Shown in pieces: positions 45,923-54,681 of a stretch of 64,000 nt of DNA (within the stretch, counting starts at the first letter, position 1; each line of letters opens with the position of its first letter). The stretch is taken from NCBI GenBank assembly GCA_002292365.1, contig DBBU01000001.1, forward strand, positions 36,725 to 100,724, read 5' to 3'. This DNA is from Flammeovirgaceae bacterium UBA976. GTDB taxonomy: Bacteria > Bacteroidota > Bacteroidia > Cytophagales > Cyclobacteriaceae. The notes below the pieces were generated by a model that saw only the letters and a list, made by a program, of their open reading frames with translations, searched no databases and was not told the origin of the DNA. The position numbers were made by a program, and so were the translations under genes.

Positions 45923-47256
45923 ATTGGCTTAATTTATTTTCAGCAAAACGATTTGGAGTATCTAAATCTGTACCTCTCGCCCAAACAAGAAGTCGATTTG
46001 AGCAGGACTACGATCGAATTATTTTCTCACATCCCTTCCGGAAACTTCAAGATAAAACACAGGTTTTTCCTATGCCTGAAGACGACTTTGTTCACAGTAG
46101 ACTTACCCATAGCTTAGAAGTTGCGAGTGTGGGCCGGTCATTGGCAAAAGAAGCAGGTAAAATCATTTTGTCCAAAAATGAAGCGCTACGAGTCTCGGGT
46201 ATTAAGTACCAAGATTTTGGAGATGTCGTCTCCGCTGCATGTCTGGCGCACGACCTTGGTAATCCTCCTTTTGGGCATTCCGGAGAACAAAGTATCTCCT
46301 CTTTCTTTTTAAATACCGAAGGAGGACGGTTTTTTGAATCAATGGTCAAACCCACTGAATGGTCTGATTTAATTAATTTTGAAGGAAATGCACAGGGATT
46401 TAGGATTCTGACCAATCCCAATCAAGGGGGTCTGAGTTTAACCTACTCAACCTTGGCTACCTTTACTAAATATCCTTTGAGCAGTGCGTCAAAAAAGGTT
46501 CCTGCTCGGCAAAGCCAACACAAGTATGGATTCTTTAATGACAATTTTACCTATTTTCAAACCATCGCTGAAGAACTTCAACTTAAAAAAATATCAGAAA
46601 CGACTTGGTTAAGACATCCCCTTGCTTTTTTGGTCGAGGCTGCTGATGACATTTGTTACAGTATCGTAGACTTAGAAGATGCCACACGACTGGGTCTTAT
46701 TTCATTTGAACAAACAAAAAACTTATTAGCTGAGATTATAGGCCCCAAGTTTTCTGAAGAAAAGCTAAGTAAAATCGTTGACTTAAACGAAAAATTAGGT
46801 GTTTTGAGAGCGATGGCTATTTATCAACTTATTCAGGAAGTAGTAACGGTTTTTGTCTCAAAAGAAGCTGAACTGTTGACAGGTGACTTTGATCATGCTT
46901 TGACCGATAAAATCCCTTCAGCCCCCGTCTTAGAAAAAATCAGTTCAATCTCCGTTGAATACATTTATCAATCACGACAAGTACTCGAAAGGGAAGTAGC
47001 GGGCTATGAAATCATAGAAAAACTTACTGCTACTTTCTGTCAAGCGGTATTTACGATAAAAAACAATCCTAAATTCGTTTCAACTAAGAATAAAAAAATT
47101 TATCGAGTTTTACCTGACTCCTTTAAATTACAACTGACAAATGATCAATTGTCTGTATATGAAAACCTTCGCGTAGTGATTGACTTTATTTCAGGTCTCA
47201 CTGACTCAAATGCCAGCCGTTTGTATAAAATAATCTCAGGAAATATTAAAAACTAG
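45919..47256 (+). CDS. dgt: Deoxyguanosinetriphosphate triphosphohydrolase
   Basis: Dgt splits dGTP into deoxyguanosine and triphosphate. The 446-residue HD-domain protein shows FRKLQDKTQVFP, HSRLTHSLEVASVG and the metal-binding CLAHDLGNPPFGHSGE (His-Asp), plus EAADDICYSIVDLEDA further on. I start at ATG 45919 (MNWLNLFSAKRFG) by comparison with relatives; ATG 45901 would add six residues. Confidence 0.93.
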   Translation: MNWLNLFSAKRFGVSKSVPLAQTRSRFEQDYDRIIFSHPFRKLQDKTQVFPMPEDDFVHSRLTHSLEVASVGRSLAKEAGKIILSKNEALRVSGIKYQDFGDVVSAACLAHDLGNPPFGHSGEQSISSFFLNTEGGRFFESMVKPTEWSDLINFEGNAQGFRILTNPNQGGLSLTYSTLATFTKYPLSSASKKVPARQSQHKYGFFNDNFTYFQTIAEELQLKKISETTWLRHPLAFLVEAADDICYSIVDLEDATRLGLISFEQTKNLLAEIIGPKFSEEKLSKIVDLNEKLGVLRAMAIYQLIQEVVTVFVSKEAELLTGDFDHALTDKIPSAPVLEKISSISVEYIYQSRQVLEREVAGYEIIEKLTATFCQAVFTIKNNPKFVSTKNKKIYRVLPDSFKLQLTNDQLSVYENLRVVIDFISGLTDSNASRLYKIISGNIKN

Positions 47257-47313
47257 ATTTTTAGACTCCATATTGAGGGCTTCAATAAAACATTACGTTC
47301 AGCAACTGCTCAT

Positions 47314-47349
47314 ATATACATTAGTCAACAAATATACATTATTCAACAA
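47314..47349. repeat. Two tandem 18-bp direct repeats upstream of the RND gene
   Basis: ATATACATTAGTCAACAA (47314-47331) is followed directly by ATATACATTATTCAACAA (47332-47349), one mismatch in 18. A weaker related word, CATTACGTTCAGCAA, lies just upstream (47291-47305). The pair is framed by a 7-bp inverted repeat, AACTGCT (47304-47310) and AGCAGTT (47351-47357). The block ends about 40 bp before the -7 box of the RND gene, a plausible operator position. Confidence 0.7.
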
Positions 47350-47390
47350 AAGCAGTTATGATGGAACTGCATGATCCTCAATAAAATAAT

Positions 47391-47398
47391 TAACTTTG
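47391..47398 (+). promoter_or_regulatory. Candidate -7 element (TAACTTTG) for the RND transporter gene
   Basis: TAACTTTG matches TAnnTTTG and lies 13 bp before the ATG at 47412, so the transcript would be almost leaderless. No TTG is seen at -33, which would suit a promoter that needs an activator bound at the upstream repeats. Confidence 0.45.
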
Positions 47399-47411
47399 CG
47401 ATCTATTTGAT

Positions 47412-49778
47412 ATGTGGAAATTAATAGCTGAAATCATCCTTAAATTCAGGCTGTCATTAGTCATCATAATTGGTGTAATAACAGCCTTTATGGGATACCA
47501 TTTGCAATTCATAGAAATCTCTTATGACTTGGCTAGCGTGGTTCCTGAGGATGATACTGAAATGATAAATCTTCAGGCCTTTAAAAAACTCTTTGGGGAA
47601 GACGGAAATATCATGGCCATTGGCGTTCAGGACAGCACCCTTTTTGATCTCAAAAATTTCAACAGATTCCGTGCGCTCGCAAATGAAATCAAAGATCTAC
47701 GGGGCGTCACTGCCGTTTTAGGCATCCCCACCTTACAAAAGCTAGATGCAGATAGGATAGCAAAGAAATTCAATATTACTCCCCTTTTCGGACCCATTTT
47801 AGACCAACAAATGAGTTTAGACAGTTTACTCAAAGAGGCTTTAGCACTCAAATTTTACAGCGGCCAGTTAATCAACCAACAAACGGGCGCTACCTTATTG
47901 CTAGTTACATTAAATAAGGAGGTCATTAATTCAGAAAACAGAAATGAACTCATTTTTGATTTGGTCAGGGCAGGTCAGCGCTTTGAAGAAGTCACAAACA
48001 TTCAAACCCATTTTGCTGGATTACCTTACGTGCGCTCCTCCAATATGATTACCATCAAAAGTGAACTTACCCGATTTTTAATTTATTCTATTATCATAAC
48101 AGGTATTGTCCTTTTTATCTTTTTTCGTTCGTTAAAGGCTGTTTTTTTCCCTTTGATCGTTATTTTAACCATGGTCGTCTGGACCTTGGGTTGTGTCTCT
48201 TTATTTGGATTCAAAATAACTGCGCTGACGGGTCTTTTACCCTCCATTATTGTCGTAATTGGAATACCTAACAGTGTGTACATGCTAAATAAATACCATC
48301 ATGAATATGCGCGTCATGGAGATCAAATAAGGGCATTAACTAGTATTATCAGGAAAATTGGCATCGTTACCCTCATTACAAATTTTACTACTGCGGTTGG
48401 GTTTTTTGTTTTGATAGTTACCGACATTAAAATTTTAGCTGAATTCGGGATTGTGGCTGGGCTCAATATTATGGCAACTTTTGTCGTAAGTATTATTCTT
48501 ATTCCCGCCCTATATTCCTATTTAAAACCCCCTTCTAGTAGAAATTTAAAACATCTGAATTTCGAATTCATTGCTAAATTCTTGAGCTCCCTGGATTTTA
48601 TGGTTCATCAAAAGAGAATTTTAATCTTTTTGATTACAATCACTACGATAGGAATCGCAGTCATTGGCGTCTCCAAGATTAAGTCGGTGTCTTTCATGGT
48701 CGATGATTTGGCTAAAGACAGTCCTTTGATTCAAGATTTACGTTTTTTTGAAGATCAATTTAGTGGCATCATGCCACTAGAAATCATTGTGAACACAGGA
48801 ACTAAAAAAGGAGTTCAAAATTTAAAAAATCTACAAAAAATCAATGAGTTTGAGACCTTTTTAGACGAGATTCCTTACATTTCTCAACCCGTATCATTGG
48901 TCAGCTTTATCAAGGCTGCCAGACAAGCTTTTTATAATCAAAACCCAAACTTTTACAGCCTCCCCAATCAGCGTGATCTAAGTTTTATTCTCAAATACTT
49001 AGACTTGCAACCGGATGAAGCCGGCTTTCTCCAAAATTTTGTAGATGAAAATAAACAGAAAATGAGAATCTCTTTAAAAGTGGCTGATATAGGGTCAAAC
49101 AAAATGGACTCTCTGATTTCTGAGGTGATAAGGCCCAAAATTGAATCTCTTTTCACAGATACCAAAATGGACCTAGCCGTTACGGGTACAACCATTACCT
49201 TTATCAAGGGCAATAAATTTTTGATTGATAATTTAATCAGTTCGATGATGGTAGCCTTTTTAGTCATTGCTATAATTATGGGACTCTTGTTTAGAAATAT
49301 AAAAATGATCATAATCTCCCTAATCCCTAACCTTATCCCACTCCTGATCACGGGTGCCATCATGGGTTATTTTGGCATCCCTTTGAAGCCCAGCACAGCC
49401 TTAGTTTTTAGCATTGCCTTTGGCATCTCTGTGGATGACAGCATTCACTTTTTGGCAAAATACCGACAAGAACTTTTTAGTAATAAATTTAATGTGTCTT
49501 TAGCCATCAGTAATAGTCTTAAAGAAACGGGTGCAAGCATGGTCTATACCTCTATTATTCTTTTTTGTGGTTTCGTGATTTTTTCCGCGTCAGGCTTTGG
49601 GGGGACTGTAGCTTTAGGTAAGCTTACATCGATCACCTTATTATTTGCTATGATCACTAACCTGACGGTATTACCCGCGTTGTTACTCCAGTTTGATAGT
49701 GGTAAAAGGAATACAAATAAACATCCTCTTATTGAACAATTTCCAGAATTTCAAGAAGTAAAAAAAGATATCAAATAA
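47412..49778 (+). CDS. RND-superfamily transporter (MMPL type)
   Basis: The 788-residue protein has the two-fold RND layout: one helix, a periplasmic loop, five helices; then the same again from about residue 400. The first helix set includes LPSIIVVIGIPNSVYMLNKY, the second FSIAFGISVDDSIHFLAKYR, whose two Asp residues are probably the proton relay. This class moves lipids, hopanoids or other hydrophobic compounds in several bacteria. No adaptor or outer-membrane channel gene is adjacent. It is followed by ileS after 40 bp. Confidence 0.9.
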   Translation: MWKLIAEIILKFRLSLVIIIGVITAFMGYHLQFIEISYDLASVVPEDDTEMINLQAFKKLFGEDGNIMAIGVQDSTLFDLKNFNRFRALANEIKDLRGVTAVLGIPTLQKLDADRIAKKFNITPLFGPILDQQMSLDSLLKEALALKFYSGQLINQQTGATLLLVTLNKEVINSENRNELIFDLVRAGQRFEEVTNIQTHFAGLPYVRSSNMITIKSELTRFLIYSIIITGIVLFIFFRSLKAVFFPLIVILTMVVWTLGCVSLFGFKITALTGLLPSIIVVIGIPNSVYMLNKYHHEYARHGDQIRALTSIIRKIGIVTLITNFTTAVGFFVLIVTDIKILAEFGIVAGLNIMATFVVSIILIPALYSYLKPPSSRNLKHLNFEFIAKFLSSLDFMVHQKRILIFLITITTIGIAVIGVSKIKSVSFMVDDLAKDSPLIQDLRFFEDQFSGIMPLEIIVNTGTKKGVQNLKNLQKINEFETFLDEIPYISQPVSLVSFIKAARQAFYNQNPNFYSLPNQRDLSFILKYLDLQPDEAGFLQNFVDENKQKMRISLKVADIGSNKMDSLISEVIRPKIESLFTDTKMDLAVTGTTITFIKGNKFLIDNLISSMMVAFLVIAIIMGLLFRNIKMIIISLIPNLIPLLITGAIMGYFGIPLKPSTALVFSIAFGISVDDSIHFLAKYRQELFSNKFNVSLAISNSLKETGASMVYTSIILFCGFVIFSASGFGGTVALGKLTSITLLFAMITNLTVLPALLLQFDSGKRNTNKHPLIEQFPEFQEVKKDIK

Positions 49779-49818
49779 TCACTGACTATAAATTTTAAAT
49801 TAAAAATAAGCTCTTTTG

Positions 49819-52800
49819 ATGGTTAAGTTTCGCGAATATAAACAAATAAATTACCCTGAAGTAGGGAAAGAAATTCGTGCTTTTTGGGAAAATAACGATA
49901 TATTTTCCAAAACCATTACAGAGCGATCAGGGGGTCCCTCTTTTACTTTTTTTGAAGGCCCCCCTTCGGCCAACGGTACTCCTGGCATCCATCACGTCAT
50001 GGCCAGAGCTGTCAAGGATATTTTTTGTAGGTATAAAACTCAAAAAGGATTTCAGGTCAAAAGAAAAGGTGGATGGGACACCCATGGTCTTCCTGTTGAA
50101 TTACAAGTTGAAAAGGAACTGGGGATTACAAAAGACGACATTGGCAAAAAAATTAGCGTAGCCGATTATAATAAGAAATGTAAGGAGGCTGTCATGAAGT
50201 TCAAAGGCGAATGGGATGAATTGACCCGTCAAATCGGCTATTGGGTTGATTTAGAAAATCCTTACATGACGTTTGATGCACACTATATGGAAAGTGTTTG
50301 GTATTTGTTGAAAAAACTGCACGAAAAAAATTTGCTATACAAGGGATATACGGTCCAACCCTTTTCTCCGGCGGCAGGTACCGGTTTAAGTTCACACGAA
50401 CTAAATCAACCAGGTACCTATCAAAACATCAAAGATACTTCGGTGGTGGCCCAATTTAAGGTAAAGCCCACCCAACAGTCCGCCTTCTTATTTGATCAAG
50501 AAGAAGAAGATGTCAGAATCTTGGCTTGGACGACCACACCTTGGACCTTGCCCTCAAACTGTGCCTTAGCAGTGGGTGATAAAATTCATTATGTAAAAAT
50601 TTCCACCTTTAACCCCTATACTTATAAATCCGTATCGGTCATTTTAGCCAGAGAATTAATCAATAAATATTTTACAGAAAAGGCAAATCAAATAGCATTG
50701 AGTGATTACCAAGCAGGAGATAAACTCATCCCTTGGAAACTAATCAAATCCTTTACAGGAAAGGATCTTTTAGAGATTCGTTACGAACAATTGATGCCTT
50801 ATGTGACCAATGATAAGTTAAATGAAAATGGATTCAGAGTCATTTCTGGGGACTTTGTGTCAACAGAAGACGGTACTGGCGTGGTTCATACGGCTTCAGT
50901 CTTTGGTGCTGATGATTTTCGAATCAGTCAACAAAACAATGTGCCTGCAGTCATGGTACTTGATGATCAAGGACTCGAAGTCCCTTTAGTAGATCGCAAA
51001 GGATGTTTCGTAACAGAAGTCACAGATTTTGCAGGAAAATATGTGCGGGAAGAGTATTATCCTGACGCGGTGCGCCAGGACCCTAACTTCAAGTCAACTG
51101 ATGTCCTCATCGCTATTAAACTCAAGGAAGAAAATTTGGCGTTCAAAGTGGAGAAATACGAGCATTCCTATCCACATTGCTGGCGAACCGACAAACCCAT
51201 ATTATACTATCCTCTAGATTCATGGTTTATCAAAACCACCGCATTGAAGGATCGCTTGGTCGCTTTAAATAATACCATCAACTGGAAACCAAAATCTACA
51301 GGTACAGGTAGATTTGGAAATTGGTTGGAAAACCTAGTCGATTGGAATTTAAGTAGGTCAAGATACTGGGGAACGCCCCTGCCTATCTGGGTCACGGTTG
51401 ATAAGAATGAGAAAAAATGTATTGGCAGCATCGCTGAACTGCGTACTGAGGTTGATCAAGCCGTTGCAGTAGGTCTTATGTCAGAAAGCTTGCCAGAAAA
51501 CTTTGACTTACATCGCCCATTTGTTGACGATGTGATTTTAGTAAGTCCAACGGGTCAGCCCATGCACCGTGAACCCGATTTAATTGACGTATGGTTTGAT
51601 TCAGGGGCTATGCCCTATGCACAATGGAATTATCCTTTCGAAAATCAAGACCTTTTTAATTCAAATTACCCTGCAGATTTCATCGCCGAAGGTGTAGATC
51701 AAACCCGAGGATGGTTTTTTACGCTGCATACTATTTCTTCTTTACTCTTCGATACGGTGGCCTTCAAAAATGTCATTGCCAACGGACTAGTTTTAGATAA
51801 AAATGGCAATAAAATGTCCAAGAGGTTGGGCAATGCCGTGAATCCTTTTGAAGTGATTGAACAGTATGGTCCAGATGCCACCCGATGGTATATGATCAGC
51901 AATGCGAATCCCTGGGATAACTTAAAATTTGATGCCAATGGCATCTTAGATGTACAAAGAAAGTTTTTTGGAACCCTATCCAATACCTATTCCTTTTTTG
52001 CCCTTTATGCCAACTTGGATGCGTTCAATTTCAAAAATAAACCGATTGCTGCCACTGAAAAGACAGAGAGTGATTTGTGGATCATCAGTCGACTAAATTC
52101 CATTGTACGAGAAGTAGATCAATATTATGATGATTATGAACCTACGAAAGCTGCAAGAGCCATTCAATCATTTACTGTCAATGATCTGAGCAATTGGTAT
52201 GTTCGCTTGAATAGAAAAAGGTTTTGGATTGGTGATTACAACCAGAACAAAGAAGCGGCCTATCAAACCCTTTACACTTGCCTTCATACGATCGCACAAC
52301 TCATGGCACCCGTTGCCCCCTTCTATGCTGAAAAATTATTTTTAGACCTTAATTCCGTTACAAAGTTATCTCCAGACGATTCGGTGCACTTGGCCCATTT
52401 TCCAGTCGTCAATGAAAAAGCCATTGATATCGAATTAGAAGCTCGCATGAGGTTGGCACAGCTCGCTTCCTCTCTGGTCCATTCATTAAGAAAAAAACAA
52501 AAAATCAAAGTCAGACAACCTCTCAGTAAAATTTTGATCCCCGTCTTGAATGAGGATGAAAAAAATAGATTGAAAAAAATCGAAGAGCTCATCATCAATG
52601 AAACCAATGTGAAAACCGTTGATTATTTGGACGATGATGCGAGAATTTTAATTAAAAAAATCAAACCGAATTTCAGAACCTTAGGCGTTAGGTTTGGTGC
52701 TCAATTGAAAGTTATCACCCCTAAAATAAATAGTTTAATTCAAACAGATATTGCTCAATTTGAAAGTGATGGATTCTTTAATATTGAAATTGAAGGTGAA

Positions 52801-53187
52801 ATGATTGAATTGCAATTGACTGATGTTGAAATCAGCTCTCAGGATATTCCAGGGTGGTTGGTCGCCTCTGAAGATGGCTTAACAGTTGCACTAGATATTA
52901 ATTTGACCGACGGATTAAAAAAAGAAGGCCTCTCAAGAGATATTGTAAATAGAATTCAAAATCTCCGAAAAGATCAAAATTTAGAAGTTCAAGATAAGAT
53001 TGACATCCTCTACTCTACCCATGACAAGCTCATAAAAGAAGCTATGGAAGTGCATCGAAAATCGATTCAGCAAGAGACGCAGGCAAAAACTATTTTATTT
53101 AATGCAGACCTCCCCAATGGAATTTCATTAGATATCGATGGTACTGAAATCATTATCCAATTGAATGTGATATCCTATGAAAAATAA
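49819..53187 (+). CDS. ileS: Isoleucyl-tRNA synthetase
   Basis: IleRS charges tRNA-Ile and edits valine. The 1122-residue class I enzyme has GPPSANGTPGIHHVMARAVK (HIGH region), the editing domain around TTTPWTLPSNCALAVG, and KMSKRLGN. Length and motifs match the longer eukaryote-like IleRS group found in Bacteroidota. I start at ATG 49819; a TTG precedes it. Its end overlaps lspA by 11 bp. The dksA/traR-like gene often found between ileS and lspA in this phylum is absent. Confidence 0.95.
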   Translation: MVKFREYKQINYPEVGKEIRAFWENNDIFSKTITERSGGPSFTFFEGPPSANGTPGIHHVMARAVKDIFCRYKTQKGFQVKRKGGWDTHGLPVELQVEKELGITKDDIGKKISVADYNKKCKEAVMKFKGEWDELTRQIGYWVDLENPYMTFDAHYMESVWYLLKKLHEKNLLYKGYTVQPFSPAAGTGLSSHELNQPGTYQNIKDTSVVAQFKVKPTQQSAFLFDQEEEDVRILAWTTTPWTLPSNCALAVGDKIHYVKISTFNPYTYKSVSVILARELINKYFTEKANQIALSDYQAGDKLIPWKLIKSFTGKDLLEIRYEQLMPYVTNDKLNENGFRVISGDFVSTEDGTGVVHTASVFGADDFRISQQNNVPAVMVLDDQGLEVPLVDRKGCFVTEVTDFAGKYVREEYYPDAVRQDPNFKSTDVLIAIKLKEENLAFKVEKYEHSYPHCWRTDKPILYYPLDSWFIKTTALKDRLVALNNTINWKPKSTGTGRFGNWLENLVDWNLSRSRYWGTPLPIWVTVDKNEKKCIGSIAELRTEVDQAVAVGLMSESLPENFDLHRPFVDDVILVSPTGQPMHREPDLIDVWFDSGAMPYAQWNYPFENQDLFNSNYPADFIAEGVDQTRGWFFTLHTISSLLFDTVAFKNVIANGLVLDKNGNKMSKRLGNAVNPFEVIEQYGPDATRWYMISNANPWDNLKFDANGILDVQRKFFGTLSNTYSFFALYANLDAFNFKNKPIAATEKTESDLWIISRLNSIVREVDQYYDDYEPTKAARAIQSFTVNDLSNWYVRLNRKRFWIGDYNQNKEAAYQTLYTCLHTIAQLMAPVAPFYAEKLFLDLNSVTKLSPDDSVHLAHFPVVNEKAIDIELEARMRLAQLASSLVHSLRKKQKIKVRQPLSKILIPVLNEDEKNRLKKIEELIINETNVKTVDYLDDDARILIKKIKPNFRTLGVRFGAQLKVITPKINSLIQTDIAQFESDGFFNIEIEGEMIELQLTDVEISSQDIPGWLVASEDGLTVALDINLTDGLKKEGLSRDIVNRIQNLRKDQNLEVQDKIDILYSTHDKLIKEAMEVHRKSIQQETQAKTILFNADLPNGISLDIDGTEIIIQLNVISYEK

Positions 53188-53809
53188 TTGTGGAGTATTT
53201 AAGTATTATGGTATGAGCTTGGCCGTGATCATCTTAGATCAAATCGTGAAAATGCTGGTCCACCATTATATGGTTTTGGGCTCCAGTGGGCAAATAAAGA
53301 TTTTGGGAAATTTCTTCAAACTTCATTATCTCACGAATCCCGGAATGGCCTTTGGAATGGAGCTTCCTTTTGATCATGCTAAAGTCATCTTGACCTTATT
53401 TAGACTTATCGCCATGGTAGCCATCGGTTATTATTTATTTATGATGTATAAGAAACCCATGAGTCATGGCTTTCTTATTTGTATGGGTCTGATCCTTGGA
53501 GGTGCAATAGGTAACTTAATCGATTCTGTATTCTATGGCTATTTTTTAAATAATGCCCCATTTGATGCCCCTACGCCTTGGTTTTATGGCCAAGTCATTG
53601 ATATGTTCTATATCGATATTTGGGAAGGTCGTTTGCCAGATTGGCTTCCAATCCTTGGTGGGGATTATATGTCTTTATGGCCAGTATTCAATATTGCTGA
53701 TGCCGCTATTTTTATCAGCGTTTTCATTATATTAATTTGGCAAAAATCATTTTTTATTGAAGAAGAAACGTCCAAAAAAAACCCACCCTTCGATTTAGAT
53801 CAAAAATAA
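53177..53809 (+). CDS. lspA: Lipoprotein signal peptidase
   Basis: LspA cleaves signal peptides of diacylated lipoproteins in the inner membrane. The 210-residue protein has four helices, IILDQIVKMLVHHYM, NPGMAFGMEL, and both catalytic aspartates in GGAIGNLIDSVFYG and FNIADAAIFIS. It is longer than the E. coli enzyme because of an insertion between those sites, common in Bacteroidota. Translation is coupled to ileS by an 11-bp overlap. It is essential for lipoproteins such as the DUF547 protein here. Confidence 0.94.
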   Translation: MKNNCGVFKYYGMSLAVIILDQIVKMLVHHYMVLGSSGQIKILGNFFKLHYLTNPGMAFGMELPFDHAKVILTLFRLIAMVAIGYYLFMMYKKPMSHGFLICMGLILGGAIGNLIDSVFYGYFLNNAPFDAPTPWFYGQVIDMFYIDIWEGRLPDWLPILGGDYMSLWPVFNIADAAIFISVFIILIWQKSFFIEEETSKKNPPFDLDQK

Positions 53810-53811
53810 TA

Positions 53812-54681
53812 ATGACTCGTCAAATCGCTTTTGGATTAGGTTTGACAGGAATTATCTTATTTTTAACCAAAGCCATATGGGGCAGATGCCATCAGTCTTT
53901 TGCTCTTAAGAATGGTTTTTTCGCCCCCTTTTTACCTGTTTTTTTGCCCTTTATAAAAATCAAAAAAAATAATTGCTGTAAAAAATGATTATTTATGGGT
54001 TCTCCTTTTTGGCTTTCTTGGCTATTATTTAGCTAGCTATTTTGATTTTAAAGGATTGGAATACATCAAAGCCAATTTAGAGCGACTGATCTTATTTACC
54101 TGTCCAACTTTTGTTATTTTGCGCTCCTTTATTTTTTTTATTAAAATCAGTAGCTATCAATTATTCGCCATTCTTATTACGTATTTGGGCATCTGAATTA
54201 TTTTTTTGCCTGAAATTAACGTAAGCGATCTCTCAACAACACTGAAAGGATCCTTTTTAGTACTTCTGAGTGCGGTTACTTATGCTTCTTATATTTTTAG
54301 AAGCAGCTGGCTCATTCCTAAATTTGGAGCTCGGAGATTTACTTCTTATATGATGATCGTATCTTCGGTCTTGATCATTTTTCAATTCATGGTCGAATCA
54401 AAAATGAGTATTAACGTGCTCATTTTTCCTAAAGAAGTATATATCTCTTACTCATTGCTTTTTTTCTGCCGTAATCCCGTCTTTTTTGATATCATAAGCC
54501 ATCAAAGAAATGAAGGCAAATCAATTCTCAATTTTTTGGCAATATAGGACCCATTTCCACAGTCTTACTAGCTTATTTGTTTTTAGAAGAAAGACTATCC
54601 TCTCTCCAAATAATTGGTAGCGTAGTTGTCATAGTGGGAGTTTTTGCTAGCGAATACTTCAAAAGAAATCCTAAAACCTAA
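53812..54681 (+). pseudogene. Decayed EamA/DMT-family transporter
   Basis: The DNA follows an EamA transporter end to end but in shifting frames. It starts MTRQIAFGLGLTGIILF at 53812. Homology then needs one base removed at each of four runs: G4 at 53879-53882, T7 at 53939-53945, T7 at 54459-54465 and T6 at 54532-54537. In-frame stops also occur at 54194-54196 (TGA) and 54495-54497 (TAA). The final segment reads GPISTVLLAYLFLEERL, the typical EamA end. The longest intact piece (54206-54547) covers only part of the second repeat. It starts 2 bp after lspA and overlaps the convergent gene by 11 bp. Confidence 0.88.

Noticed and set aside
181-54681. Alternative genetic code with TGA read as an amino acid
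   Set aside because: In-frame TGA occurs only in the two decayed genes, beside TAA stops and frameshifts. Intact genes such as the MaoC hydratase and the SDR at 4365 end in TGA.
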